Positions 56,062 to 63,800 of a stretch of 64,000 nucleotides of DNA are shown here, in pieces. The DNA lies in NCBI RefSeq assembly GCF_018372875.1, contig NZ_JAHAIF010000010.1, forward strand, positions 1-64,000. The letters are read 5' to 3'. Each line of letters opens with the position of its first letter. Positions within the stretch are counted from its first letter, which is position 1. The notes under the pieces are model-generated. The model did not search any database. It saw only the letters and a program-made list of their open reading frames with translations, and was not told the origin of the DNA. The position numbers were made by a program, and so were the translations under genes. The stretch is from Clostridium sp. (lineage in GTDB: Bacteria > Bacillota > Clostridia > Clostridiales > Clostridiaceae).

Positions 56062-57345
56062 ATGTTAGATAATACTAAAGATTTATTAAAAGAAACCTAT
56101 GGTTTTAAAGAAAATACATTTGAACTTTATGAAAGAGCGTTAAAGGATTGTGAAGAACAATTTAAAATGTATGATGAGATAAGGGAATTTAACCAAATGA
56201 AAGTGTTAAAAGCTTTCCAAGATGAAAGAATTAGCGATTCTCATTTCACTAATTCATCAGGATACGGATATGATGATATTGGTAGAGATTCTTTAGATAA
56301 AGTATATGCAAGAATATTTAAAGCTGAAAGCGCTATTGTAAGACCTCATTTTGTTAATGGCACTCACGCTATTGGTTCAGCTTTATTTGGTAACCTAAGA
56401 CCAGGTAATACCCTTCTATGCGTTTCAGGAAAGCCATATGATACATTACATAACATTATAGGTATTTCAGGTGATGAAAATATAGGTTCATTAAAGGAAT
56501 ATGGAGTAAATTATGGTCAAGTTGACTTAACTGATGAAGGTAAATTTGATTTAGAAGGAATAAAAAAAGCTTTAGAAGATCCTTCTGTTAAAATAGTACA
56601 TATCCAAAGAAGTACAGGTTATGGGTGGAGAAATTCCTTCAGCGTAAAAGAAATAGGAGAAGTAATTTCATACATAAAAGATATAAGAAATGATATTAAC
56701 GTATTTGTAGATAACTGCTACGGTGAATTTATAGATATAATAGAACCAACAGAAGTTGGAGCTGATATTATTGCAGGCTCTTTAATTAAGAACATTGGTG
56801 GTGGTATAGCACCAGCAGGTGGTTACATTGTTGGTAAGAAAGAGTTAGTTGAACAAGCATCATATAGATTAACTGTTCCTGGAATAGGAGGAGAGTGTGG
56901 AGCTACATTTGGTCTTATGAGAACTTTATTTCAAGGACTATTTTTAGCACCTCATATAGCAATGGAAGCTGTTAAAGGTGCAGTTTTCTGTGCTAGAATT
57001 ATGGAACTTGCAGGATTTGAAGTTAAGCCAAGATTTGACGAAAAGAGAAGTGATATAATTCAAGCTATAAAGTTTGGAGAGGCAAATAAACTTATAAGAT
57101 TCTGTAAGGGAATTCAATATGGTTCACCAATTGATTCTTTTGTTGAATGTGAACCATGGGCAATGCCTGGTTATAAGGATGAAGTTATAATGGCAGCTGG
57201 TGCATTTGTTCAAGGATCTTCTATAGAATTGTCTGCTGATGCTCCTATTAGAGAGCCATATATAGCATATCTTCAAGGGGGATTAACTTTTGACCATGGC
57301 AAGATTGGTGTTTTAATAGCTTTAAATAATGTACTTAATAACTAG
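56062..57345 (+). CDS. Methionine gamma-lyase family PLP protein (YnbB-type, 'aluminium resistance')
   Basis: 427-residue PLP-dependent enzyme of the Cys/Met metabolism fold. The PLP lysine is K243 in GSLIKNIGGG. The usual YnbB blocks are present: RPHFVNGTHAIGSALFG and GGECGATFGLMRTLFQG. Members sit next to hfq and glnR or lexA in Firmicutes; a C-S lyase-like activity is assumed but not shown here. The ribosome binding site is GGAGG. It is followed by copy 3 of the dispersed hairpin element. Confidence 0.92.
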   Translation: MLDNTKDLLKETYGFKENTFELYERALKDCEEQFKMYDEIREFNQMKVLKAFQDERISDSHFTNSSGYGYDDIGRDSLDKVYARIFKAESAIVRPHFVNGTHAIGSALFGNLRPGNTLLCVSGKPYDTLHNIIGISGDENIGSLKEYGVNYGQVDLTDEGKFDLEGIKKALEDPSVKIVHIQRSTGYGWRNSFSVKEIGEVISYIKDIRNDINVFVDNCYGEFIDIIEPTEVGADIIAGSLIKNIGGGIAPAGGYIVGKKELVEQASYRLTVPGIGGECGATFGLMRTLFQGLFLAPHIAMEAVKGAVFCARIMELAGFEVKPRFDEKRSDIIQAIKFGEANKLIRFCKGIQYGSPIDSFVECEPWAMPGYKDEVIMAAGAFVQGSSIELSADAPIREPYIAYLQGGLTFDHGKIGVLIALNNVLNN

Positions 57346-57346
57346 A

Positions 57347-57457
57347 TATTAATTTTATAATTTCCTTATCTTTAGTAGGAATGGTGGAGATATTTGTTTT
57401 GATGTGACTTAGATCGTAAGGACTTAACAAGCAAAATAAATATCTCTCCACCTTTTT
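57347..57457 (+). repeat. Dispersed hairpin element, copy 3
   Basis: Arms GGTGGAGATATTTGTTTT (57383-57400) and AAAATAAATATCTCTCCACC (57433-57452) enclose GATGTGACTT and AACAAGC, then T5. It shares the upstream TAATTTTATAATTTCC stretch with copy 2. It ends at the stop codon of the DUF3267 gene (57456) on the opposite strand. Confidence 0.7.
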
Positions 57458-58037
57458 AATTTGTTTTATATATTGAATTTTCTATCTTTATATATTTTAC
57501 ATTCTCTTTTTTGTCTTTATATTTTATAAGTAGATAGGCATCATATATATCATGTACTGATAGTAAAACGCTAACACAAAAAAGAGCATATACAACCATA
57601 CTAGTAGAGAAGAAAATCAGCGTTATTAGAGTTATAACAGACAAGCTTAATAAAGGTAATAATAAGGAAAATAGTAACCTTTTTCTCGTAAGTGGTAAAT
57701 TATAAATAGCAAAAAAATCTAGATGCTTCTTATTAAAACCTACATAAAGGTTCTCATCATTATAACTTCCGGGGTAAGCTAAAATATGTATAAGAATATG
57801 AAGGGGAGTTATTATTAATAATGATAAAGCTAAAAAGGCTAAAAAGTAAAATGCATAATGTATAAATTTATTGTGGTAAGTATACATCATAATTCCTAGT
57901 CCAAAGCATAAAGGATAAAATAGTACTAGGAAGATTTTAAAAGTATATATTAAATATTTATCTTCAGATATAGGGTGAATGTTAGTAAATTTATATTTAG
58001 TCTTAACAATAGGATAATTATTCATTAAATAATTCAT
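57456..58037 (-). CDS. DUF3267-like membrane protein, metalloprotease motif lost
   Basis: 193 residues with four to five membrane segments. DUF3267 proteins usually carry an H-E-x-x-H zinc motif at the end of a helix; here the same place reads PLHILIHILAYPG, so the glutamate is replaced. It may bind no metal or be inactive. The ribosome binding site GGAGG lies before ATG 58037. The gene follows lexA on the minus strand but a terminator separates them. Confidence 0.72.
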   Translation of the reverse strand: MNYLMNNYPIVKTKYKFTNIHPISEDKYLIYTFKIFLVLFYPLCFGLGIMMYTYHNKFIHYAFYFLAFLALSLLIITPLHILIHILAYPGSYNDENLYVGFNKKHLDFFAIYNLPLTRKRLLFSLLLPLLSLSVITLITLIFFSTSMVVYALFCVSVLLSVHDIYDAYLLIKYKDKKENVKYIKIENSIYKTN

Positions 58038-58053
58038 GCTTCCTCCAATTAAA

Positions 58054-58084
58054 AAAGAGCTATATATAAAATATATAACTCTTT
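58054..58084 (-). terminator. Rho-independent terminator of lexA
   Basis: AAAGAGCTATATAT pairs with ATATATAACTCTTT with one mismatch; on the minus strand the hairpin is followed by T6. Confidence 0.75.
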
Positions 58085-58099
58085 ACATATCAATATTAC

Positions 58100-58705
58100 T
58101 TAATATTGCCTAAATAATCCTACAAGCTTTCCTAATATGCTACAATCCTCAACTATAATTGGTGCCATTGAATCATTTTCTGGTTGTAATCTAATTGAAT
58201 CTTTTTCTTTGAAGAATCTTTTAATAGTAGCTTCATTTTCTATTAAAGCTACTACAATTTCTCCATTTAAAGCAGCATTTGTTTGTTCTATAATTGCTAG
58301 GTCACCTTCACGAATACCTGCATTTATCATAGAATCTCCTGTTACCTTAAGCATATATAATTCTCTATCATGCTTAATGAAATCTAAAGGTAATGAGAAT
58401 GTGTCTTCAATGTTTTCAGTGGCTAAAATAGGCAATCCTGCAGTTACTTTACCTACAATAGGGATATTCAACATTTCTCTTTTAGTCGAATTTAATTCAA
58501 CGATTTCTAAAGCTCTTGGTTTTGTAGGATCTCTTTTAATTAATCCTTTTTTCTCTAATCTTTTTAAATGCCCATGAACAGTAGAAGTAGATTTTAATGA
58601 AACTGCTTCACAAATTTCCCTTACTGAAGGAGGATATCCTTTATTTTCTGTATATGTTTTTAAAAATTCGTATATTTCCTTTTGTTTATCTTTACTTTCT
58701 AACAT
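58100..58705 (-). CDS. lexA: SOS repressor LexA
   Basis: 201 residues. The N-terminal winged helix (1-68) has [12 protein letters not shown] and STSTVHGHL. The self-cleavage site is A89-G90 in VTAGLP, with S125 in GDSMI and K162 in ATIKRF as the catalytic dyad. LexA represses DNA-damage genes until RecA triggers cleavage. The start ATG 58705 lies 7 nt after AGAGG; a GTG at 58711 is too close to it. Two LexA-box-like sites lie just upstream, so it probably controls itself. Confidence 0.96.
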   Translation of the reverse strand: MLESKDKQKEIYEFLKTYTENKGYPPSVREICEAVSLKSTSTVHGHLKRLEKKGLIKRDPTKPRALEIVELNSTKREMLNIPIVGKVTAGLPILATENIEDTFSLPLDFIKHDRELYMLKVTGDSMINAGIREGDLAIIEQTNAALNGEIVVALIENEATIKRFFKEKDSIRLQPENDSMAPIIVEDCSILGKLVGLFRQY

Positions 58706-58752
58706 AACCACACCTCTTTTAAAAAATTATATCATATTCTAATAAATATATC

Positions 58753-58779
58753 AAACTTATGTTCTCAAAACTAATGTTC
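58753..58779. promoter_or_regulatory. Two tandem LexA-box-like sites
   Basis: AAAC-TTAT-GTTC (58753-58764) and AAAC-TAAT-GTTC (58768-58779) match the Gram-positive box GAAC-N4-GTTC with one substitution each, 15 bp apart. They lie between lexA and the divergent gene at 58863. Confidence 0.6.
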
Positions 58780-58862
58780 TTGTATAATCTTATAGAAATT
58801 TGCTTATTATTATAGTATTTGATATAATGAACTTTGATTATTTGGGAAGGTGGTGTATTCCT

Positions 58863-59276
58863 ATGGGAAAATATACTGAAGATGATTTTTGCGATTTATA
58901 CGAAAAGAAGATATGCGATAATTGTGGTAAATGCCTTGAAGAACAAGGTATAGATATAAGAGCCATTAAGATTGAAGATATAGCTAAAACTGTTGAAGAA
59001 AATAAATTTTTAGAAGAAGAATATAAAAAGGAGCTTCTTAAAGCAGAAGACAAAGAAGATATAGATGAAGATTCTAATGTTGATTTATTAAAAGATGCTT
59101 ATGAAAAGTTATCTAAGGAATCAGGTATTGATTTCACTTCCTTAGATGAAGATTATGAAGATGCATTTGACCATATTGAATACTTAGATGAAAGTTTCTT
59201 TGAAGAAGAAAACTTAGAAGAAATGACAGAAGAAGTATTCCCAGGAGTAAGAAAACTTAAAGGAAAAAGTAAATAA
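58863..59276 (+). CDS. Acidic protein with N-terminal cysteine cluster (hypothetical)
   Basis: 137 residues. Four cysteines lie near the start (C10, C18, C21, C24, CDNCGKC), suggesting a metal site. The rest is very acidic and helical (KELLKAEDKEDIDED, LDEDYEDAFDH). No family is named with confidence. The start ATG 58863 follows AAGGTGG; upstream in-frame starts lack a site. It diverges from lexA, so the LexA boxes could also affect it. Confidence 0.65.
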   Translation: MGKYTEDDFCDLYEKKICDNCGKCLEEQGIDIRAIKIEDIAKTVEENKFLEEEYKKELLKAEDKEDIDEDSNVDLLKDAYEKLSKESGIDFTSLDEDYEDAFDHIEYLDESFFEEENLEEMTEEVFPGVRKLKGKSK

Positions 59277-59287
59277 TTAATAGGAAT

Positions 59288-59344
59288 AAAATCACCCCAA
59301 TCTACAGAAACTAAGTAAAGAAAAGTAGATTGAGGTGATTTTTT
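59288..59344 (+). promoter_or_regulatory. Terminator-like hairpin that contains the ribosome binding site of the next gene
   Basis: AAAATCACCCCAATCTAC (59288-59305) pairs with GTAGATTGAGGTGATTTT (59325-59342) over 18 bp with one C-A mismatch and a 19-nt loop, followed by T2 and the ATG at 59345. GAGGTGA in the right arm is the only ribosome binding site of the lipoprotein, so it is masked when folded. It can also end transcription of the upstream gene. Confidence 0.65.
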
Positions 59345-59914
59345 ATGAAAAAGAAAAAATTATTAGCATTAGTATTAGCATTAGGCTTAGCAACATCTAC
59401 AACATTTATTGGATGTAATAAAAATACAGCTGAAAATGCAGGAGATAAAATTAAAAATGGTGCAGAAGATGTAGGTGATGCGGCTAAGAGAGGGATAGAG
59501 GACGTTGGTGAAGGTATTAAAAATGTAGGCGAGGCCGGAGTTGGTCTTTTGGATAAGGTTACAGATAATTCAATGACATATAACGAAGATGACTTTAAAA
59601 AAGAAATAGAGAAAAAGGGATATAAATTAACAGAAATAGAAGACACTAAATCATTATTATCAGTAGAAAATGATGATTATACTATAAACGGAGACAGATT
59701 ATCTATTTATGAATATGAAGAAAGTGCAAAGAGTACTTTAGAAGGTGACTTAAAAAGCATAACTGATAATGGAATGATGATTAATGGTAATAAAACAAGC
59801 TGGACCAAAGCAGCTCATATTTATAAAAAGGGTAGATTAGTAGTTATCTATGATGGAAATAATGAATCAGTTTTAACTGCTTTAAAAGAAATTTTAGGAG
59901 AACCATTATTATAA
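59345..59914 (+). CDS. Lipoprotein with amphipathic repeats, unknown function
   Basis: 189 residues. A lipoprotein signal peptide ends at FIGC (C24). Residues about 30-72 are glycine/alanine/aspartate-rich amphipathic repeats (DKIKNGAEDVGDAAKRG, IEDVGEGIKNVGEAG), as in some apolipoprotein-like proteins. The C-terminal part is a small mixed domain with no motif I know. Its ribosome binding site lies in a long hairpin. Confidence 0.72.
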   Translation: MKKKKLLALVLALGLATSTTFIGCNKNTAENAGDKIKNGAEDVGDAAKRGIEDVGEGIKNVGEAGVGLLDKVTDNSMTYNEDDFKKEIEKKGYKLTEIEDTKSLLSVENDDYTINGDRLSIYEYEESAKSTLEGDLKSITDNGMMINGNKTSWTKAAHIYKKGRLVVIYDGNNESVLTALKEILGEPLL

Positions 59915-59940
59915 AAATTTTATATTAGGAATTCAACATA

Positions 59941-59980
59941 AATAAAAGCATGGAACTAATAAAAGTTCTGTGCTTTTATT
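59941..59980 (+). terminator. Hairpin after the lipoprotein gene
   Basis: AATAAAAGCATGGAACT pairs with AGTTCTGTGCTTTTATT with two non-Watson-Crick pairs; few T bases follow. Confidence 0.6.
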
Positions 59981-59998
59981 GTACTATTATGTAGAATT

Positions 59999-60026
59999 AC
60001 TTTACATAATATATATTATGAATTTT
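59999..60026. other. dif-like 28-mer next to a Xer-type recombinase
   Basis: The half ACTTTACATAATATATATT matches the reverse complement of the B. subtilis dif site, as I recall it, at 18 of 19 positions; overall 20 of 28 match. The right arm is poor, and the core is also a simple AT palindrome. Confidence 0.35.
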
Positions 60027-60091
60027 ATTTGTAATATTATTAGAATATTTATAATACAATATAAGGAAATAATACTAGGGAAGGTTTAGCT

Positions 60092-60355
60092 ATGAAAAAA
60101 TTTCTTTATAAATATCCTTTAATTTCTGTAATATTATCCAATATGATCACATCATTTATAATTCTTTTTTCACTAAATAATGATAAATTCTATTTACTTT
60201 CTGTTATTATTATTAATTTATATATAAATAATTGGGTTTTAAATAAAGGAATAAGCTTAACTAAAACTAAGATAATTCTTATGTCCATGAGTTTTTATGG
60301 AATGTTATTAATAAGTATTCTATGTAATAAATATATGGGTATTATAAAAATGTAG
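60092..60355 (+). CDS. Small membrane protein (87 residues)
   Basis: About three hydrophobic segments and a lysine-rich N-terminus (MKKFLYKYPLISV). No family recognised. GGGAAGG precedes the ATG with 7-nt spacing. It lies between the dif-like site and the convergent recombinase. Confidence 0.55.
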   Translation: MKKFLYKYPLISVILSNMITSFIILFSLNNDKFYLLSVIIINLYINNWVLNKGISLTKTKIILMSMSFYGMLLISILCNKYMGIIKM

Positions 60356-60360
60356 GTAAG

Positions 60361-60382
60361 GGGAGAGTATAAAACTCTCCTT
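60361..60382. terminator. Hairpin between convergent genes
   Basis: GGAGAGT pairs with ACTCTCC with a 5-nt loop. T tails are weak on both sides. Confidence 0.45.
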
Positions 60383-60388
60383 GCTTGT

Positions 60389-61747
60389 CTATAATTTAGA
60401 TAAAGGATTTGACTTAACAGCATCCCTAAGAGCATCATCATCAATATGGGTGTAGATTTGAGTTGTTGATATATTTTCGTGTCCTAGAATGCTCTGTAAA
60501 CTTCTTATATCTACATTACCATGCTTATACATTAGGGTAGCAGCAGTATGTCTAAGCTTATGAGGAGTGTACTTTCCATCAACTATACCAGCATTACCTA
60601 TATGTTTTTTTACTAAAAGTTCAACAGTTCGTTTGTTTATAGGTAAGTTTCTGTTTGAAAGAAATAGAAACTTCTTGTTTTCATCAGATACTTTAGAAAT
60701 ATCTCTAGAAGAAAGATAGCTGTTTATAGCCTTTAAGCAAGCTTCATTAAGATAAACTGTACGTTCTTTATTTCCTTTACCAATGATAGTTAATGTATCA
60801 CCTTTTATTTTATCAATTTGTATTGAGCAAAGTTCTGAAAGTCTCATTCCGCAATTTAAAAATAAGGTTAAAATACAATAATCTCTGTTATAGTTTTTAT
60901 CTTCTTGATCTAAGGAGGAGAGTAGATCTATACTTTGTTCTAGAGTTAGATAAACAGGATGTCTTTTGTTTATTTTAGGAGATTCCAACTCTAAGGTTGG
61001 ATTTTCATCAATTATTTTCGCTTTTCCATTAAGGAACTTAAAGAAGGATTTTAAGCAAGCTACCTTTCTAGCTCTGGCATATGTTCCGTTATCCCTTTGT
61101 TTTTCAACAAATGAGAGAAAGGCATATAAATCTGTTAACTTAATTCTTCTTACAAAATCATTATCTAAGTCATTTATCTGAATTTCTTCAAATTCTAAAT
61201 CAGGATCATTAACTAATCCTTTATAAACTTTCATAAATCTAAAAAATAATGTTAAATCTATAGAATATCCATTGATTGTATTTTTTGATTTTCCTTTGAT
61301 TGTTTCTAAGTAATTTAAGAAGTCTACCATATAATTTGGATATTTTGAGTCTTGAGAAATATCTATACCAAATTTATTTGATATTTCCTGACCTTTATTT
61401 AAAGGATTAGATAAATTTAAATCAGAGTTTTTATTTTTTAACTTAGAAGCAGTTTTTAAATCTCTATTTAATCCAAGTTCCTTTAACCATATTTGAACAG
61501 CTCTTGGAGTAACATTATATATTTTTGATAATTCTGTAGTGGTAAGTTTATTTTTATAAGCAAGTATGTATAAGTCCTCAATTATAAATTCATATCCACG
61601 TTCAGAATTTAAATCATAATAGTTAGAATAAACTTTATGAATTCTTTTTCTATCTGCATTTGTTAAATTCACTTCAAAAAGAGGAAGAATTTCTTCAGGA
61701 TATTCGTAATTTTTATATTTTAGAGTTTTATTTCGTATTTTTTTCAT
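60389..61747 (-). CDS. Xer-type tyrosine recombinase with N-terminal HTH extension
   Basis: 452 residues, about 150 longer than XerC/XerD. The extra N-terminal part has a helix-turn-helix (TTTELSKIYNVTPRAVQIWL, about residues 69-88). The core-binding domain covers about 135-242 and the catalytic domain 260-452 with R302, K325, H396, R399, H423 and Y432 (HKLRHTAA, LGHENISTTQIYTH). All six catalytic residues are present. It could resolve chromosome dimers or act as a fixed integrase. The start ATG 61747 follows AAAGGTG by 6 nt; a GTG at 61756 is within that site. No phage genes surround it. Confidence 0.88.
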   Translation of the reverse strand: MKKIRNKTLKYKNYEYPEEILPLFEVNLTNADRKRIHKVYSNYYDLNSERGYEFIIEDLYILAYKNKLTTTELSKIYNVTPRAVQIWLKELGLNRDLKTASKLKNKNSDLNLSNPLNKGQEISNKFGIDISQDSKYPNYMVDFLNYLETIKGKSKNTINGYSIDLTLFFRFMKVYKGLVNDPDLEFEEIQINDLDNDFVRRIKLTDLYAFLSFVEKQRDNGTYARARKVACLKSFFKFLNGKAKIIDENPTLELESPKINKRHPVYLTLEQSIDLLSSLDQEDKNYNRDYCILTLFLNCGMRLSELCSIQIDKIKGDTLTIIGKGNKERTVYLNEACLKAINSYLSSRDISKVSDENKKFLFLSNRNLPINKRTVELLVKKHIGNAGIVDGKYTPHKLRHTAATLMYKHGNVDIRSLQSILGHENISTTQIYTHIDDDALRDAVKSNPLSKL

Positions 61748-61756
61748 TTTTTTCAC

Positions 61757-62464
61757 CTTTACAATATAGTCTTAAACCTTGATTTTATTATATCATAGGG
61801 TTTTTTCTCTTTCAAGTACACGAAATGTAATAAATGTATATTTAGCGAAATTATTTTTGAGCAAAAATATAGTGATTTTTAGAGAAAATATTAATATTTT
61901 AATATTTTTTGTATATAACCACTTCTTTTTGATTTTATTTCTTTCGACTTTAAATATGCATTAGGAATTTGATTTTTTAAACAAATGAAATTATACAAAA
62001 AATATATTTAAAGTTTTCATTCGAATTAGTATTTGTATGTTTTTGTAAAACTTTTATCGTAAAATCTGTTAAAATCGAAATTGCTAAAAATATTATAATT
62101 TTAGTATTTAATATAATAAAAAGTATTATAAGTGTTTATTATCATAATATAGAATAAAATTATATTTTAATATTATAAATACATAAATAGCAAAATATAT
62201 AATAAAAGTAAATTACATGTATTACTAAGGTCAGATAAGGTAAAATAAAAACACAGAAATAAAAATCTATATTTTTTAAATGCTTATTAATTATTGTAAG
62301 AAATAAGTATAACAAACAAGTGATCCATAGCTATTATAATAAACAGTAATAAATGCCCTGATTCTTGGATATACAAATAGTAAAGAATTTATTTTATCTT
62401 AATATTTTTAGCTTTCACTACTTTCCTCCTCCATTACTGCAAGGCACTTATTTATTATATTACA
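61757..62464. other. 708-bp AT-rich gap
   Basis: Extremely AT-rich, with no long frame. The only suggestive feature is a strong minus-strand ribosome binding site (GGAGGAGG, about 62425-62432) before a very short GTG-started frame (62389-62418) that a one-base shift would extend to about 62291. Otherwise nothing recognisable. Confidence 0.35.
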
Positions 62465-63670
62465 TTAATTTATTAATTCTTCAATGATAGCATTAGGGTT
62501 AATAATCCTAAATCTTTGTTTACCATACTCTTCTGAAACGCATTCTGATTCATAAGCAGTTTTATCAGCTACTTCAAGAAACTTTTCAAAAGTTATACTA
62601 TTATCAGCTTGACATGCCAAGGCATATAATCCTGCAACATAAGGAACTATAGAACTCATGCCACCCCATGAGTCGTAAGCATATTTATCTTCCCCCAAAA
62701 AAGAAGCATAGGTTTTCTTATCTGTTGGAACATATAAAGTGTCATCAGGAGCATTAGTATAAAAATATGGCTTATAATTATTAAAATCATTAACATCTCC
62801 ATAAGATGTTCTTGTTAAGCTTTGAAACTTATTAATATTATTTCCTGGTATTAGGCATAACACCTCAATATTATTTTCTTCAGCTTTTCTTATAGCCTCC
62901 TCTAATTCTACAGAACCTTTTATTATTTTACCATCTTCAGTATACTTACTTGAATAACCACTAGAAAATGATATAACTCTAATTTTATTATCCAATGTTT
63001 TATTTAGTTCAATAATATTTAAAATATCTTCAGCTGCATGAGTAAAATCTTGTTCTTTTGTTTCATAATCATAACAATCCTCAGCTACGAAATAAAGGTC
63101 AGCATTAGGGGCAACGCCTACATTCTTTCCTACTGCGATTGAAGCCATTTCTACTCCGTGCATACTAGCAACTTCTTTTTCTTTAGAAAAAGCTTTATAA
63201 AATTTTAGATTATCCTTTATCTCTACGTGATCTACTAATAATGTTTGATCTATCATAGCTATACCTACACCTGCGCCATTATAACCTTTATCATGTACTT
63301 CTTGTAAGTTTAGCTTCTTTTCTTTTCCTTCTTCTATAAGTCTTTGAGGGTCAAAACCTTTAGGTAAGTATTTTGGCCACTCCGTTAAATCATCAAAATT
63401 CATAAAATCATTTAAATCAGATAATGATAATCTATTTAGATATTGACTGTCCACTTTAGTAGTCCTTAAATCTATAATCCCATAGATATCTTTTCCGTAT
63501 TTAATATTATCAGCCCTTTCATTTTGGCCTTTTTGCATTAATGTAAGATTATTCCTTGGATGATTTTGAATATACCCATTTTTCCAAATATCATTATTGG
63601 AACAAGATATTAATAAACATGATGATATTATGAAAGTTAAAATTAAAGACATTGACAATATTTTTTTCAT
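62465..63670 (-). CDS. Subtilisin-like (S8) serine protease lipoprotein
   Basis: 401 residues. A lipoprotein signal peptide ends at LLISC (C23). The triad is D141 in GIAMIDQT, H171 in MHGVEMA and S339 in GGMSSIVPYVAG, with the oxyanion Asn in PGNN. The motifs are divergent (no GTS) but all three residues are in place. It is anchored outside the cell; the substrate is unknown. AGGAGG precedes the ATG with 5-nt spacing. Confidence 0.87.
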   Translation of the reverse strand: MKKILSMSLILTFIISSCLLISCSNNDIWKNGYIQNHPRNNLTLMQKGQNERADNIKYGKDIYGIIDLRTTKVDSQYLNRLSLSDLNDFMNFDDLTEWPKYLPKGFDPQRLIEEGKEKKLNLQEVHDKGYNGAGVGIAMIDQTLLVDHVEIKDNLKFYKAFSKEKEVASMHGVEMASIAVGKNVGVAPNADLYFVAEDCYDYETKEQDFTHAAEDILNIIELNKTLDNKIRVISFSSGYSSKYTEDGKIIKGSVELEEAIRKAEENNIEVLCLIPGNNINKFQSLTRTSYGDVNDFNNYKPYFYTNAPDDTLYVPTDKKTYASFLGEDKYAYDSWGGMSSIVPYVAGLYALACQADNSITFEKFLEVADKTAYESECVSEEYGKQRFRIINPNAIIEELIN

Positions 63671-63755
63671 ACATACCTCCTACTTTCCTATTATACTTCA
63701 CTCTTTTATCTCATTATATATATTATATAGTAATATATTACATATATCTTGGTTA

Positions 63756-63795
63756 AAAAAGCTATAACACATATAAAAATGCATTATAGCTTTTT
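63756..63795. terminator. Terminator between topB and the S8 protease gene
   Basis: Perfect 12-bp stem AAAAAGCTATAA / TTATAGCTTTTT with a 16-nt loop; on the minus strand the A5 start of the stem reads as T5. It ends topB. Confidence 0.75.
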
Positions 63796-63800
63796 CTATC

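Noticed and set aside
58137..58577. 146-codon frame antisense to lexA
   Set aside because: It is an antisense shadow of a well-supported lexA gene, low in complexity and without a start signal.
60389..61747. Prophage or integrative element around the recombinase
   Set aside because: No phage, plasmid or att-like duplicated genes nearby; neighbours are conserved core genes.
61779..61964. Plus-strand frame in the AT-rich gap
   Set aside because: Composed of F/L/I/N codons expected from AT-rich DNA, no ribosome binding site, and part of it overlaps the recombinase upstream region.
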